The notes beneath the pieces are model-generated. The model did no database searches, was not told where the DNA came from, and saw only the letters and a program-made list of their open reading frames with translations. Shown piece by piece: positions 33,590 through 45,463 of a stretch of DNA of 64,000 bases. The translations under genes were made by a program, and so were the position numbers. The DNA comes from Rhynchonema sp. JSB1_4. Lineage: Eukaryota > Nematoda > Chromadorea > Monhysterida > Xyalidae. The stretch is taken from contig JASAMV010006729.1 in NCBI GenBank assembly GCA_030248065.1, positions 1 through 64,000 of the forward strand, written 5' to 3'. Numbering within the stretch: the first letter of the stretch is position 1; every line of letters starts with the position of its first letter.

Positions 33590-36200
33590 GAAAAGTTGCT
33601 TTCAGGAACAAACGCGAGCTTGTGCCGACTTACGCTCATCCTTTTGACCATGAAAGGCAGTGAGACTGAGACAAGAACCAGCTCGCTGACAGATGAAACC
33701 TTTGTGAAAGATTTCACACGTGGCTGTTGGTTGACGAGCTGGTTGGATTCCCTACTGCTGTTGCCTGATCAAAAGGGGGAGCGTAAGTCGGCACAAGCTC
33801 GAGTTTGTTCCCGAAAGCAAATTTTTAAAAATTAATTCTCACACTTTAAACGCATTTCATTTTGTTTGAACGATGTTTTTGTGATCACTCATCGTATATA
33901 GTCACATTTTATTGCAAAAGGCCGGATTCTGAGAGCATGCGATATCCGGTTGCCCGGTTTAACCACGGACCTAAACCACAGTGATGCTCAAACAAAATGT
34001 TTCAGAGGCTGTTTGGCGTGCGCTGTGGATGATGACTACGCTAAAAAAACTTTTTGCTTAGATGAAGACTTGAACCAACCATAGGTGCTTGCATTGCGCG
34101 TCTCTCACGTTCCGGGATTACGGTAGGTCGCGTATTTTGCATCAGAATCGGAATCGATGTTACCGCCGCACTGAGACACCCGAAAAATAGACATATTGAC
34201 AAATTGGTGTAGTCGGTCATGTCGTGTTGTTGCAAGTATGATTGGCGGTATGCGGTTTCATGCGTTCAGGCAACGCATTATGCACCGATTGTGGATAATA
34301 TTGTGCACCGCACTGAAAACAGGTACAGTTATTTACCGTACTGTATGATACATACATTATGTCCTGTATAATGTAATTTTAATTTTCCGGCTTCTACTAT
34401 ATATGTAAACCAAAAGGAAGAGTTTCTGTCACATTTTTTCATTATTCGGCATTACATATTTGCACAATAATTTGAATGACGCACCGTGCCTTGATGTGCA
34501 ATAAGCGCTTGGTTACGACGACAAATAAAATGGCAGCAAGCCATAGAAATTCATGATTAGCCAAAAATAGGCATGACCTGGTCGAAGGGTTCGTTTATCA
34601 GACAAAACGGGACTGAGCTGCATTTTTACGCTTGCGTGGCTGTACGCGGTGGTATACATCACAAAACGCCGCATGCATGAGCAGAGCACAAAGTCTCTCT
34701 CGCCAATTTGTTTGACGAAAATAAAGTTTCAAAACAGCCAGCTTTTACTATTCTATCCCGCCGAAACAGCCAGGAAGCACCCCTGACAGAATGACCGATG
34801 CTTTTGTTTATGATGTGCTTGCAAAAGTCAAAGCCGCACTTTGATGGGTTGTTATCCTAGCTGTCATATGTGCGCAGCTATTACGTTACTTTGCTTTTGT
34901 AGCTAAAACGGTCGGGCTCTATCATTGTGGTAACTGGTACTGCAGGACAATGCCGGTAGGTGGTCGGGATCTAAAGTTTTGATGTCAAGCGCTGTCATAT
35001 TGAGCGACATCAAACTTGGTGATCGGATCGGATCGGATGTGATTTGCCTTGGTCCCGGCTTTTTTGAATCGAGGAAATTAAGGAATTTAGGGATACCATG
35101 CCACTAATTTCGATCAGCGTAAAAGATGTTCCCCGACCTAAGATGAATAACTACTAACAAGCTGGACGAAACTTGTGGCACCAGTAAATTTTTTAATATC
35201 CTCATGCAAATATCACGCACCTGGGTACCAAGGCAAGCCACATCCGATCATCCAAGTTTGGTATCGCTCATTACGTGTTGGACATTTATCATTCAAACAG
35301 ATGCATCTCGCGACATTATATCACAGGTTACTGAATCTGATGCCAGTGTGCGCAACTCGAGGATGATTAATGTGCAGCACAATTAGTGAGTCTATGTGTG
35401 CGGTGCAATGCAACATTAACAGAAATGAGTTGATAACGTTCAGTTGAATATGTCAGACTGACCAGTTAATCATGCGCAAAGGCTGACCATTTCATATTAC
35501 AGATTGCCACTCAAACTGTGCATTCGGATGGCCAGCCGAAGGTGCGCTGGTTTCACGTTCACAATTGCACAATGGAGTCGTGCTGGAAAACTCATTTCCC
35601 CAACATCCGACCGGTCACATCGGCTCTCAGCAGGCCACCGGCAGTCACGGCGAAATGCCTGCATGGTGTAGGAAAACCAGCAAGCTCAGCTGTACATTCA
35701 TAATTAATGGAGTTGGGGTTGGATGGCGATGGAATTGTTTGTTTGCACACATGTGGCCCTTGAAGTGTTCAGATTCTGACGCACAGGGACCGAGCAATGG
35801 AGAATTTGATTCAGAAGGTATATTTTGAAAACATCTAGAGACAAGTGGAATTGAAGCCGTCACAGACATATAAACAAGCTCGGCAAACAGCACAACTGGT
35901 CAGCCATGCTGGTTAGCCGCGCGTAGCGCATAGCTTTCGCATTACTTTCGATCTTGATTGAGACCCAGCTAACATCACGGTGGTGTATCGGGTTGCAAAA
36001 AATGGATGGAGCCAAGATCGCAAACACGAAAACACGGACATTAAAAAACTGTCAATTGCCGCCCATTCTTCACGGTGGCAAATGGTCTTTGCAGTGGTTA
36101 ATTCAGCGTGGAAAAATGAGGACTCTTGTGAATGAGCGTTTGACCCATGCTCAAATTCAAACGAAACGCTCGGATGAAGACAGACTGACATAGAAATGTT
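33590..36200 (+). CDS. Scattered exon-like segments of an unidentified gene
   Basis: Several short open segments have good splice sites on the plus strand: 33606-33782 (ctttcag before, gtaagt after), 34270-34321 (ATHYAPIVDNIVHRTEN), 35303-35327 (ASRDIISQ), 35503 onwards (IATQTVHSDGQPK), and a segment near 35960-36145 reading ANITVVYRVAKNGWSQD and SSRWQMVFAVVNSAW. Together they suggest one gene of small exons, but I cannot join them reliably and recognise no domain. The two segments from 35500 on look most protein-like. Confidence 0.3.
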
Positions 36201-36794
36201 TTATACCTACTGTACATATCTGAACATATAATCGCTTCACTGCGTGCACTGAGTGAGAAACCAATCTGGCGATCCTATCCTACAGCCCTCAAACATAAAT
36301 TTCAGAAAGCCGGAAGTATGAAAAGTGAAAAGAGTATCTCACCCGTGAATGTGCAGTTTTTTTACCGAAAAGTCGAACTGAAGTGTGTCAAGAGCTCTCA
36401 ACCTCAGACAGGCCGCAGGAAGCAAAAGTTCCTCCGCATAAAATATTCAGTGACCTGCATATCGCCGTATATTGTAGACCGTGAGAATACAAACAAAATT
36501 TGGGGGTGTGACAGCAAAAATAACACAATCAACAGTTTTATTAACTAAATCAGATATTTCAACTTGCTTGACGCTTCCAAAACGTTATTTGTCAACCGTG
36601 TGGTGCGGCGCACGCAAACTTGTGGTATTTTTTCGGCCCAAATCCGCCCAAAACCACAAACAAGCCCACGTCTATTCAATGAACCAAATAAATGTGTTCT
36701 CACTCACTCATGCATGAAATGGCACAGGAAGGCACCTACACACGCGTGAAATCTTACCAAAATTTGAGTCAACGACACTTTCATGTTACACATA

Positions 36795-37818
36795 CAGTAT
36801 TTTCTCCTTCAACGTTGTACTTTAATATTTTTTCAGCTGAAAAAATATTTTTGTAATCGCTGTGCTTTGCATAGGAGCATTGATTTTTTCATATTGAAAG
36901 ATTAAAAAATATTACAAAATGCTGGGTGCGCGCTTGGTACTTAAGCGGACGCGCGCGGAGCGCTTTTTTCAGCTGAAAAAAGATTAAAAAATATTACAAA
37001 ACCGAGAGTGACTTTTTCATTTTTTTCGTATTTTATGCATGTTTTTTAAACTTAAATTGATGTTTCAATTGCAAAGTGACTGGTATGAAGCAAGTCATGA
37101 AACAACAGTGGGTGTCCCAAAAAAAATTCGGACTAACGAATGTGCAAATTCTGGGAAATAACACGATCTAAACTTGACCAAAAACAACGTAATGGCCCGA
37201 CGTTGTTCTAAATTCGATCTGACCGGTCAAGTTTTACTGTTTTGTGAGTTACAGTTGGTTAAAAACTTGATTGGCTACTTGATTTCTTGAGTGTTATTTA
37301 TCATGATAACGTTATGCTCGTTGAAATATTGTGAATGTCATGATACACGTAATCATGGCGAATTGGATCATGATTCAGGACAGAGAGATTCTACCCCAGA
37401 TTTTTGTGCATGATTTGCGACCTTTTTGTTTTTGGTCAAGTTTAGATCGTGTTATTTCCCAGAATTTGGACATTCGTTCGTCCGAATTTTTTTTGGGATA
37501 CCCACTGTTCTTTCATGACTTGCTTCATACCAGTCACTTTGCAATTGAAACATCAATTTAAGTTTAAAAAAACATGCATAAAATACGAAAAAATGAAGAA
37601 GTCACTCTCGGTTTTGTAATATTTTTTAATCTTTTTTCAGCTGAAAAAAGCGCTCCGCGCGCGTCCGCTTAAGTACCAAGCGCGCACCCAGCATTTTGTA
37701 ATATTTTTTAATCTTTCAACATGAAAAAATCAATGCTCCTATGCAAAGCACAGCGATTACAAAAATATTTTTTCAGCTGAAAAAATATTAAAGTACAACG
37801 TTGAAGGAGAAAATACTG
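36795..37818. mobile_element. Long palindromic Tc1/mariner-like miniature element
   Basis: A near-perfect palindrome of about 1.02 kb: arms of roughly 400 bases (36795-37200 and 37430-37818) around a loop of about 230 bases. It starts CAGTATTTTCTCCTTCAACG and ends with the inverse, flanked by TA on both sides (36793-36794 and 37819-37820), the Tc1/mariner target. No transposase ORF. A transcript would fold into a very long hairpin. Confidence 0.82.
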
Positions 37819-38559
37819 TATTGATATAACACCAGAAAGTGCATTTTTGCCAGTGACGTGGCTGCTTGTTAGCCAAACGGCATGGCCGTTTGGTCGGCAT
37901 ATAATTGCGTTTTATGAACTCAAAAGAACGGCACCTGAGATGCAGTCGATCCTCCTTGTAATGAACCTCCAGTGAATATCTCTCTGTATAGTGAACGAGT
38001 ATCCATGTCCAGAAGTTCCCGCGTTATGACTGTCTATATAGCGGATATTTCTTTATTCTGCATAGTGAACGACCTCGCCGTCCGAGTGGTTGCTTATGTT
38101 CCGAAACGCCTGAGCTTGGTGAACAAAATGTGAGCGACCACAAACCGCTCAGCTCACAACTTGAGCTAGACAGCCAATGAGATGCGCCTGGTATAAACCA
38201 GTTGTGAAACGCCATGCTGTGCAGAGGGTCGACTGTAGTACATGCATAACTAATGAAATTACATCTGCAGAGAGCCCTCGAAAATGGCACGTGCACACGA
38301 GGAGAAATCCGTCAATTTGAATGTCAGCCAAACGCAAAAAATGGCGTCATTTGCAAAAACATAATCTCCGATTAGTTATTCCAGCACGAAATTTAGGCAG
38401 TTGCGCAATTGAAAACCGAGATCACAAAAATTTTGCTGTCTTGCCCTTCGTGGATATCACTGAGTGTTTCGGAAATGAAAGAAAACTACTCGTTACTCAA
38501 AATTGATGTCAAAAACCTAAATAGGGATGGGGATAAATTTTCATCTTTTGCCTTGTTGT
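37819..38559. other. Intergenic region downstream of MSP gene
   Basis: No supported gene; contains the MSP 3' flank (minus strand). Confidence 0.45.
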
Positions 38560-39176
38560 TCAGGGGTTGTACTCGATCGGCAGGTTCTTGCGACGCACCA
38601 TGCCGTCACCCTGCAAAATCAGGGTTTGTTTGGTTGTGTAAGCATCAAGATTGAATCAGTGAAACGATCTTCGAACCTGGAACCATTCGCGACGGAACTG
38701 CTTGGCGGCGCCTTCGGGTGCATTCGTCCATTCGAACGAGATGCGATCGTTGTTGGTGTCGGCCGTCGCTGCAAATCACAGATCACCATTCAACCATATC
38801 CAGTCCATCCCTAACGAGCGACCAACCGAAGTTGAACGGCTCACACGAGATGGTGAGCATTTGCGCCTCCTTCGGGTCCAGACATCCGCAGGGCGGTTGG
38901 ACGTTGATGCGCTGCATGTTGGTAGTCTTCAGCGCCCAGCCGATTCGATGCGCACCGTTGTTCGTGATGCGAACGTTGTACACCTGTAGTCTCAGCGAAA
39001 TACTAGTGAAACAGGTGTCAGTTTGATAGAAAATGCCGCGCAAGACTGAATTGTCGGCAACGAACTACCGTAACCCATCATAAAGAGCAACCAACGTTTT
39101 TCTCGGTGAACGGCGCGTTGTAGACGATCTTCCTGTCTGGCTCGGTGATGATGTCGGCGGGCATTTGCGCAGACAT
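38560..39176 (-). CDS. msp: Major sperm protein (MSP)
   Basis: MSP is the nematode sperm cytoskeletal and signalling protein. Four minus-strand exons (39176-39096, 38983-38827, 38768-38677, 38610-38560) join in phase to 126 residues, the normal MSP length. The start is [20 protein letters not shown], then [69 protein letters not shown] and the hallmark [16 protein letters not shown] end. The fold is an immunoglobulin-like beta sandwich. Donors after exons 1 and 2 are both gttggt. Three introns is more than the one usually seen in Caenorhabditis msp genes. Expression is expected to be male/sperm-specific. The family identifies the organism as a nematode. Confidence 0.95.
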
Positions 39177-39559
39177 GATGGCTGGATGGATTGGGCTCGG
39201 TTGGGGAAGGCAAATGTGGTGCACATAAGGATCAAGATGATGAATGAAGCTAATTCTGGAAATCGCTGCCTTTTATATCCTCTGCTCTCATGCCACTACC
39301 CCCGGGAAAAACGAAAACCGTTTTTCAGGCATAATGCATACTGCATGTGCGTAATTTTCTGCATTCAGTTTTTTATTCAGTTTGTTTTCCTGGTGTGGCT
39401 GGGAGTCTATTTGTTAGCCAAGGCAAGCGAACAAAAACTGCTCACCACAACTTGTGTGGGTGGGTGGACCGCAACGGGAGTAAAAAAGTAAGGAGAAGTT
39501 GGCTCAAAGAAAAGAAAATAAAAAAACCAATAAAATTCGCCGTTTTTTTCGAAAAATCG
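39177..39559. other. Divergent promoter region between MSP and bZIP genes
   Basis: The MSP gene runs left and the bZIP gene runs right from this 383-base stretch, so it should hold both promoters. It contains no recognisable motif that I can name with confidence. Confidence 0.45.
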
Positions 39560-42500
39560 ATGGAAAATGCGACTTCTAAAAGGTACATAGTCCGCAAACA
39601 GCAAGTCGAAGCCGAGGAAATGAATAAGTTTGTTGATTTTGCGACAGATTTCACTGATTTTGATCAGTTATCGTCAGCTGGTTCATCGGCAAGTGCAGCC
39701 GATTATGAAGTGAGTTGTTTTCATTTCTTTAGATTGTGATTGTTGTGGCTTTTGTTGGTTGATCGGTCTCTGCGTGCGTACCGTATTGTCGAAATAGAAC
39801 ACGGGGGTTCTATTTTTTCACTGGGATCATTTTGGGGGTTCTATTATTGGGGGGCCAGTCAATTATTGGGGTGTTTATTTTTTCACCCGCCCAAATCTGA
39901 AAAAAATCACTTACGAAAAAACGGGTTTTAGATGTACCGCATTGTCGGAAATAGAACCCGGGGGGTCTATTTTTTCACTGGGGTCATTTTGGGGGGTTCA
40001 ATTTATGGGGGGGTCAATTATTGGGGGGGGGTAATTTTTTTTCATTTGGCCCCCCGATGAAAAAAAAATCATTGTTAAAAATGCCCCCAAAAATGGCTTG
40101 TTTTCGGTATTTTCTAACTTAGCAGCGGCAATTATGCTTAAAAAGCTGTATTCTGTTGTGTACGCAAGCTTAAACAACGTTTGACACAACAACACAGCCT
40201 TACCATACCACTTATCTGTGGTACGGTGAAAGTTGGGGGTGGGGATCTATTTAAGGGGGGGTGGGGGGGGGGTCAATTAATGGGTGGGGGGTTCTATTTT
40301 TGATTTCGAGCCATTTAGGTGGGGTTCAGTGTAGTTCCTGGGCTGGGGGGGAGGGGGGTGGGATCCGCCCCTAAGGTACACTAATTTCCCCGACCAAGGT
40401 ACACTGGTACACTAATTGCCCCTCCGGGTACACTAATTTCCCCAATTTTTGCCTAAAATGGCCATTTTAAGGCCTAAAATGTGTGATTTTCAGGTCAATG
40501 TTCTCAAAAGTCGCCAAAATACCTTTTTATGAAGAATTTGTTCCAAAAGGGGCAAAAATAGGTCAAATTTTCTACCTCAAAAAGTGACTTTTTCCCGATT
40601 TTGGGTCTTCCCCAGTGTTGGAGGTGGGGGGGGGGGGTTGGGGGCATAGTTTTTTTAGACACTTTTTAGGTGCAATTTGCACCTAAAAAATCAGAATTGT
40701 ACCTAAAAAATCAGGGTTAGGTGCAAGGTTGCACCTAAAATTTTGGGCCCTTATTTGCTTAATTTAGCATTTATACAGCATCTTTTAAGGTTGGAAAGCT
40801 TAGAAACAAAAAAATGCGCTGCGCGGCTTTTCATTCCTTCCAATAAATTCCATCGAAGCATTTGGTCGACATCGACAAAAAATATTGATCTGATTGATTG
40901 ATTTCGTACACAGTTAGTACCTGGTGTGCTGGTGATAAGATTCAAAACAAATACATGCTGTACTAGGATCAGTGTAGTTCCTGGTCCGGCGAGGCGGTTA
41001 GTGGACCTACAACCTACCCACTTTGTCGGTGCGGCGGTTAGTGTACCTCCCTGTGGGGGGAAGGAGGGGGAAGACTCAAAATTCAGGAAAAAGTCCTTTT
41101 TTGAGGTAAAAAATTTGACCTATTTTTGTCCTTTTTTGGAAAAAATTCTCCATAAATAGGGTATTTTGGCGTCTTTTGACAACACAACATTGACCTGAAA
41201 ATTACCCATTTTAGGCGTAAAATGCCCATCTTGGGCTAAAAATGCCTATTTTAGGCAAAAATTGCGGCGGTTAGTGTACCTGGTGCGGCGGTTAGTGTGC
41301 AAGTGTACCTTGGTCGCGGCGCAGTGTAGTTCCTGGGGGGAGGGGGGTCCCCCCTCGGGTACGTCTGCTCCCCCTCCATGGTACGCCTGCCCCACTGTTC
41401 CCCCTCCGGGTACGTCTGCTCCCCCAATTTTTACCTAAACTAGGCAAATTTTGGCCTAAAATAGGCATTTTTAGGCATAAAATGAGTGATTTTTAGGTCA
41501 ATGTCGTCAAAATACCTTTTTTATTGAGATTTTTTTCCTGAAAGGGGCAAAAATGAGCCAAATTTTCGACCTCAAAAAATGACTTTTCTCCAAATTTGGG
41601 TCCTCCCCCCTTCCGGGTCCGTCCCCCCCCTTCCCCCCAGGTGGGTACGTCTGTTATCCCTCCGAAAAAAGGGGGGTACCGCCTGTTCCCCCTCCGGACC
41701 AGGAACTACACTGTCGCGGCGGTTAGTGTACCCTAGGAGGGGACCCCCTCCCCCCAGGAACTACACTGACTAGAACTAGAGCAGAGCATGACAACAGTAT
41801 TATATACCCACACAGTAAATGAACAGCGAAAGTAATTGATTCGTACGTGACCCCCAAATGTGGATATGGGGACATGAAAATTTCACTCTTTCGTTTTCTT
41901 CTCAATCGGTTCTGAAACTAGTACAAAATGTGCTACAAAATGTTGAACTTTCCCTGAAAAGTTTGCTTTTGCAAAGGAAAAGACATTCATTGCGGTACAA
42001 CTTTATTGAACTTCTAAAAGCACGCAAATAGCATTGAACACACAACCTGGCAAAAAAGCCAAAAATTGGCGTTTTTTGTCCAAAATAGGGGTTGCACCTA
42101 CTTTGGCCAGCTTGCACCTAAAAATTGGGGGGTTGCACCTAAGTTGCACCTAGTGAATTTTGAAAAAAAAAACCCTGGTTGGGGGGGGGGGGGGGTAGCC
42201 CCCCCAGTACAGTTGGTATCCCCCCTCGCCTGGTACAGTAGGTATCCCCCCCGATGTTTGGCATGGTACAGTAGGTATCCCCCCGATTTTCACCCCGGTA
42301 CAGTAGGTATCCCCCCGATTTGCCTCAAAAGTGCCAATGTTTGACCAAAATGGCCAAAATTAGTGTAAAATCAGTGGGTTTTACCTCAAATTACCCAAAA
42401 TTCGCGCGCTACGCGCGCATATACTACGTTTTCACACGATTCCACACATAATAAACACATTAAAAATTTTCACCGCAAAACCTAACCCCCCAACCCAGGT

Positions 42501-45463
42501 ACATAACCCCCCAGGCCATCGGCTTTGGTACAGCAGGTATCCCCCCTCTCCGAGCGCGGTACAGTAGGTATCCCCCCCTCCAGAGTACCTCCAACACTGG
42601 TCTTCCCCCTCCCCCCCCAGGGAGGTACACTAATTTCCCCGCCGGACCAGGAACTACACTGGTGGGGTTCAATTAATGGGGGTTCTATTTCCGACGACAA
42701 TACGGTATGTTATGCTCTATGATTGTGTTTATGGGTGTCGAATCTTTACTTATTTGCTTGCCTTATTATGTCATCAATGACTGTGTAAACTATGTTTAAT
42801 ACAACAATAAAGCATTACCATATCGCTATGTGGGCGTGGGGTACCGCACCAGTTGAGGATGGGGTTCTATTATTGGGGGGATTCTATTTTTGGGGGTTCT
42901 ATTTTTTCACTCTGTCCAATTTAGGGGGTTCTATTATTTGGGGGTCAATTTTTGTGGGGTTCTATTTCCGACAATGCGGTACATTTTTTGTTTCATATTC
43001 AAGGCTCGTGCATGGACACCATCTGGTTCCGAATATTCGGTCAATTATCCCGATTCGCGCTGTTCGACTCCAACGCGTCTGCCGCGATGTGAAACGCCGG
43101 TTGCTTCCGACAAATTCACCGAATCGTTGCACGTGCTATACGATCTCGATCGAAACACACATGTAACATCCACGGTGTCTCAAGGTCGGTGTGGTAGTGG
43201 TTGTCTGTTTTTTCCTGGCAGCAGTGCTGTGGCTGGGGAAGGGGTCCCCCAATGGCCCAATGGTGCCCTACCCGCCCCAACCTGGTATACTACCCCAACC
43301 CGCCTCGCTCTGGTGCCGTACCAAACCCCCGTACCCTACCCGACCCGATTTTTACCCTTAAAGTGCCCATTTTGCGGTCAAAAATGTCCAAATTTTTACC
43401 CTCAAAGTGCCCATTTTTTTCGGTCAAAAAATTCCCAAATTCGACCGAGCACCCTTAGAAATGCAAAAAATTGCGCGCTGCGCGCGATATATAAAAATAG
43501 GCACCCGAAAAAACTTGTATGGTACACTATTCGCCCCAAAAAATCTCCCCCTCCCTCCTCCCCCCAAACTGAGTCCCCCTTCCCACAAAATTCCAGGTGC
43601 ACCACCTACCCCCTGCCCCTACCCGCCCCATATTTTAACCCCTATGTACCCTGTACCCTACCCGCCCCGCTAAAGTAGCCACAGCACTGCCTGACAGTCT
43701 ACCGGCAGCAGAGACGAGGCCGTAATCTTCGGGCCGGGCCGCGATTTTGGGTTTTTGTTTGCGCCGGGCCGGAGATTTGGAGAATCGGGTAAAAACCATA
43801 ATCATACATGTGGAGTGGTGGGCTGTGGGCAGCGCAATGCTTGACGATGTGGACGAGGACAACGATATCCAAATTCACAGATATCGATTCAACGGCTTCA
43901 ACCTCATCTTGGCAATCGACCATCACCGATCTACATCCTGTTCGTCCTGACGCAAGCGCTGGACTTGACCTGCCTTGGCACGCGTCCGAAGAGTTGCGCA
44001 AGTTCTTGGATGATGTTGAATCGGAATGTAGTGCTGGCGAGCTGAAATCAAAATTGCGAAAGAAATCTAGTCCGGAGAAAGGTGGGCGCTTGATCCTAAT
44101 TATCTTCATTTACGTCAAGTTGTCAAATGAACAAAACTTGCTGTCATCTTCCTCTGATGGCAGGTGCCTGAATGAAAGCATGGTTTTTCTGGCAATCTGC
44201 ACCTAAAAATTTGAGGTTTAGGTGCAAGCAGTGGGGGGTAGGTAAAGTGGTGAGGCTGGCACCAGGATCCCCTACCCCCGCAAAGTACTAGCCTGACTTG
44301 CACCTAAAATTTTAACATTTAGGTGCCGTTGCACCCAGCTGCTTTAAAAAAACACCATGAATGAACGGAACTGATGCGAGAGCTCATTGTCAAAATATTT
44401 TTTACCGATCGACACCTTAATTGATTCAAAAATGCAAGCCCGTTCTTTGAACATCATCCCCACCGATTGGAAATCAAAATGCAAACAGTTTTCATTTCAG
44501 GTGCCCAGAAGCGAAAGCTGAGTCCAAAATCACGCAAGCGCGAGACGATGCGTCGATACATGCGCCGGCGCCGTGTACGTGACAAGGAACAGGCACAAGG
44601 CGAGAGGGAGGAATTGATTAAATTGAGAGGGCGAAATCAGCAGTTGGAATCTCGGGTGCGCTGTGGTGGGCGTTCGGGTTTTATTTTTTATTCATGAACG
44701 ATAAACTGAATAGTTTTCTTCTGTTACCGTCTGCCCCTTTTGTGTGATTATTTTTTAGTGAATGAGAATGACACCAATCTTCCGTTGACAACCAGCGTAA
44801 TGTAACGTCAGCCCCCAGAACGTCACATACATTATTATAGTGGCTGTAACATATGGCGATGAAAGGAATTTTCGAAACGGTAAAGGGAAGAAAGTCGAAA
44901 AAAACAAAAAAACCAAACAACCAAAACATAATAGACAAAAAACCAAAAAAAAAAAAAACACAAACACACCCACAATAACATAACATCAATTGCAGATCGC
45001 AAATCTGGTGGCCGAATCAGCGCGTCAACGCCACGAAATCGTCTATCTTCGTTCCATACTCGCCCATGCATCCCCACTGGCCAGTATGTGCCACAGGATA
45101 TTAGCCAATCATACGGAACACAAACTGCAATGTGAATTCAACGTGCCAGAATGCCAGGCTTTGACTGATCACGACTACTACAGTGCCAGAGTGCAGTGTC
45201 CGAATCAAGAACCGGCAGCAAACAGTCCGGTGCCAACCTTAGAATTCAACTCACTACGTGAAACCACTCGATCTGACAAACCTAAAGTGCAGCCTGAAAC
45301 ATCGGAACCAGTAGTGGAAATGAAGTCAATCAACAACAACGATCTCAACTGCATACGGGTCCAAACGGTCAGACTTCCGAATGTTCAGCAAGCTGTGATG
45401 GACGTTTCGCGAAGAAAAAGAAGACGGAAACAGGTATTTCAGAAAGTAAAAATACCGGTGTAA
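39560..45463 (+). CDS. bZIP transcription factor, CREBZF/Zhangfei-like
   Basis: Five exons (39560-39709, 43004-43184, 43833-44081, 44501-44655, 44996-45463) keep phase and give 400 residues. Exon 1 has an acidic, aromatic segment (FVDFATDFTDFDQL) that looks like an activation domain. Exon 4 carries the basic region (KRETMRRYMRRRRVRDKEQA) and the start of the zipper; exon 5 completes it (IANLVAESARQRHEIVYLRS) followed by ILAHASPLASM, very like the end of CREBZF zippers. The invariant asparagine of the bZIP basic region is absent, as in Zhangfei, so direct DNA binding may be weak and partner binding more important. The C-terminus ends in a basic RRKRRRK run. The start at 39560 is the first reasonable ATG; 39620 is an alternative. 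Intron 1 (3.3 kb) is full of nested miniature transposons and intron 2 has another. Confidence 0.8.
40970..41768. mobile_element. Nest level 5: hAT-like element, CAGTGTAGTTCC family
   Basis: Starts CAGTGTAGTTCCTGG and ends ccaggaactacactg. Flanks are actaggat (40962-40969) and actagaac (41769-41776), matching at six of eight bases, so the duplication has aged. Interior words are gcggttagtgtacct and aaaatgcccat-like units. Confidence 0.75.
41322..41713. mobile_element. Nest level 6: hAT-like element, CAGTGTAGTTCC family
   Basis: Innermost, 392 bases. Starts CAGTGTAGTTCCTGG, ends ccaggaactacactg. The 8-bp target tcgcggcg is duplicated exactly (41314-41321 and 41714-41721). Interior word: gggtacgtctgctcccc. 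Confidence 0.87.
42844..42979. mobile_element. Short Tc1/mariner-like miniature element
   Basis: 136 bases between two TA dinucleotides, ends CCGCACCAG / cgacaatgcgg, filled with gggggttctattttt words. It is the same family as level 1 of the nest and lies a few dozen bases before bZIP exon 2. Confidence 0.65.
43222..43689. mobile_element. hAT-like miniature element, CAGTGCTGTGGC family
   Basis: Starts CAGTGCTGTGGCTGGGG and ends gtagccacagcactg. Flanks cctggcag (43214-43221) and cctgacag (43690-43697) match at seven of eight bases. Interior words are ccctacccgccccaacc-like units. In bZIP intron 2, 37 bases after the donor. Confidence 0.83.
44179..44359. mobile_element. Short hAT-like miniature element, GGTGCAA family
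   Basis: Starts CATGGTTTTTCTGG and ends ttaaaaaaacaCCATG, with ttaggtgcaa / ttgcacctaa words inside. Flanks aatgaaag (44171-44178) and aatgaacg (44360-44367) match at seven of eight. In bZIP intron 3. Confidence 0.72.

Larger units (their letters stand above)
40645..42177. mobile_element. Nest level 4: hAT-like element, GGTGCAA family
   Basis: Starts CATAGTTTTTTTAG and ends gaaaaaaaaaaCCCTG. Target gttggggg is duplicated (40637-40644 and 42178-42185). The interior word is ttaggtgcaa / ttgcacctaa, repeated in both orientations. It inserted only about 30 bases inside the level 3 element. Confidence 0.75.
40613..42599. mobile_element. Nest level 3: hAT-like element, CAGTGTTGGAGG family
   Basis: Starts CAGTGTTGGAGGTGG and ends acctccaacactg. 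Target gtcttccc is duplicated exactly (40605-40612 and 42600-42607). The right half has the family's repeated word ggtacagtaggtatcccccc. Same family as 57981-58358 and 63600 onwards. Confidence 0.85.
40327..42661. mobile_element. Nest level 2: hAT-like element, CAGTGTAGTTCC family
   Basis: Starts CAGTGTAGTTCCTGG and ends ccaggaactacactg. The 8-bp target gtggggtt is duplicated exactly (40319-40326 and 42662-42669). Without the inner insertions it would be about 340 bases, matching the intact copy at 50255-50643. Confidence 0.85.
39781..42705. mobile_element. Nest level 1: Tc1/mariner-like miniature element (TA target)
   Basis: Ends are CCGTATTGTCGAAATAG and the inverse cgacaatacgg, with TA on each side (39779-39780, 42706-42707). 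Interior words such as gggggttctattttttcac are repeated many times. A related left end (ccgcattgtcggaaatagaa) starts again at 39937, suggesting a self-insertion. It hosts the elements at 40327, 40613, 40645, 40970 and 41322. Confidence 0.7.

Noticed and set aside
34055..34130. Possible tRNA on the minus strand: ggttcaagtct B-box-like motif followed by a T run
   Set aside because: The expected T-stem and acceptor-stem pairings do not form and no A box is at the right distance.
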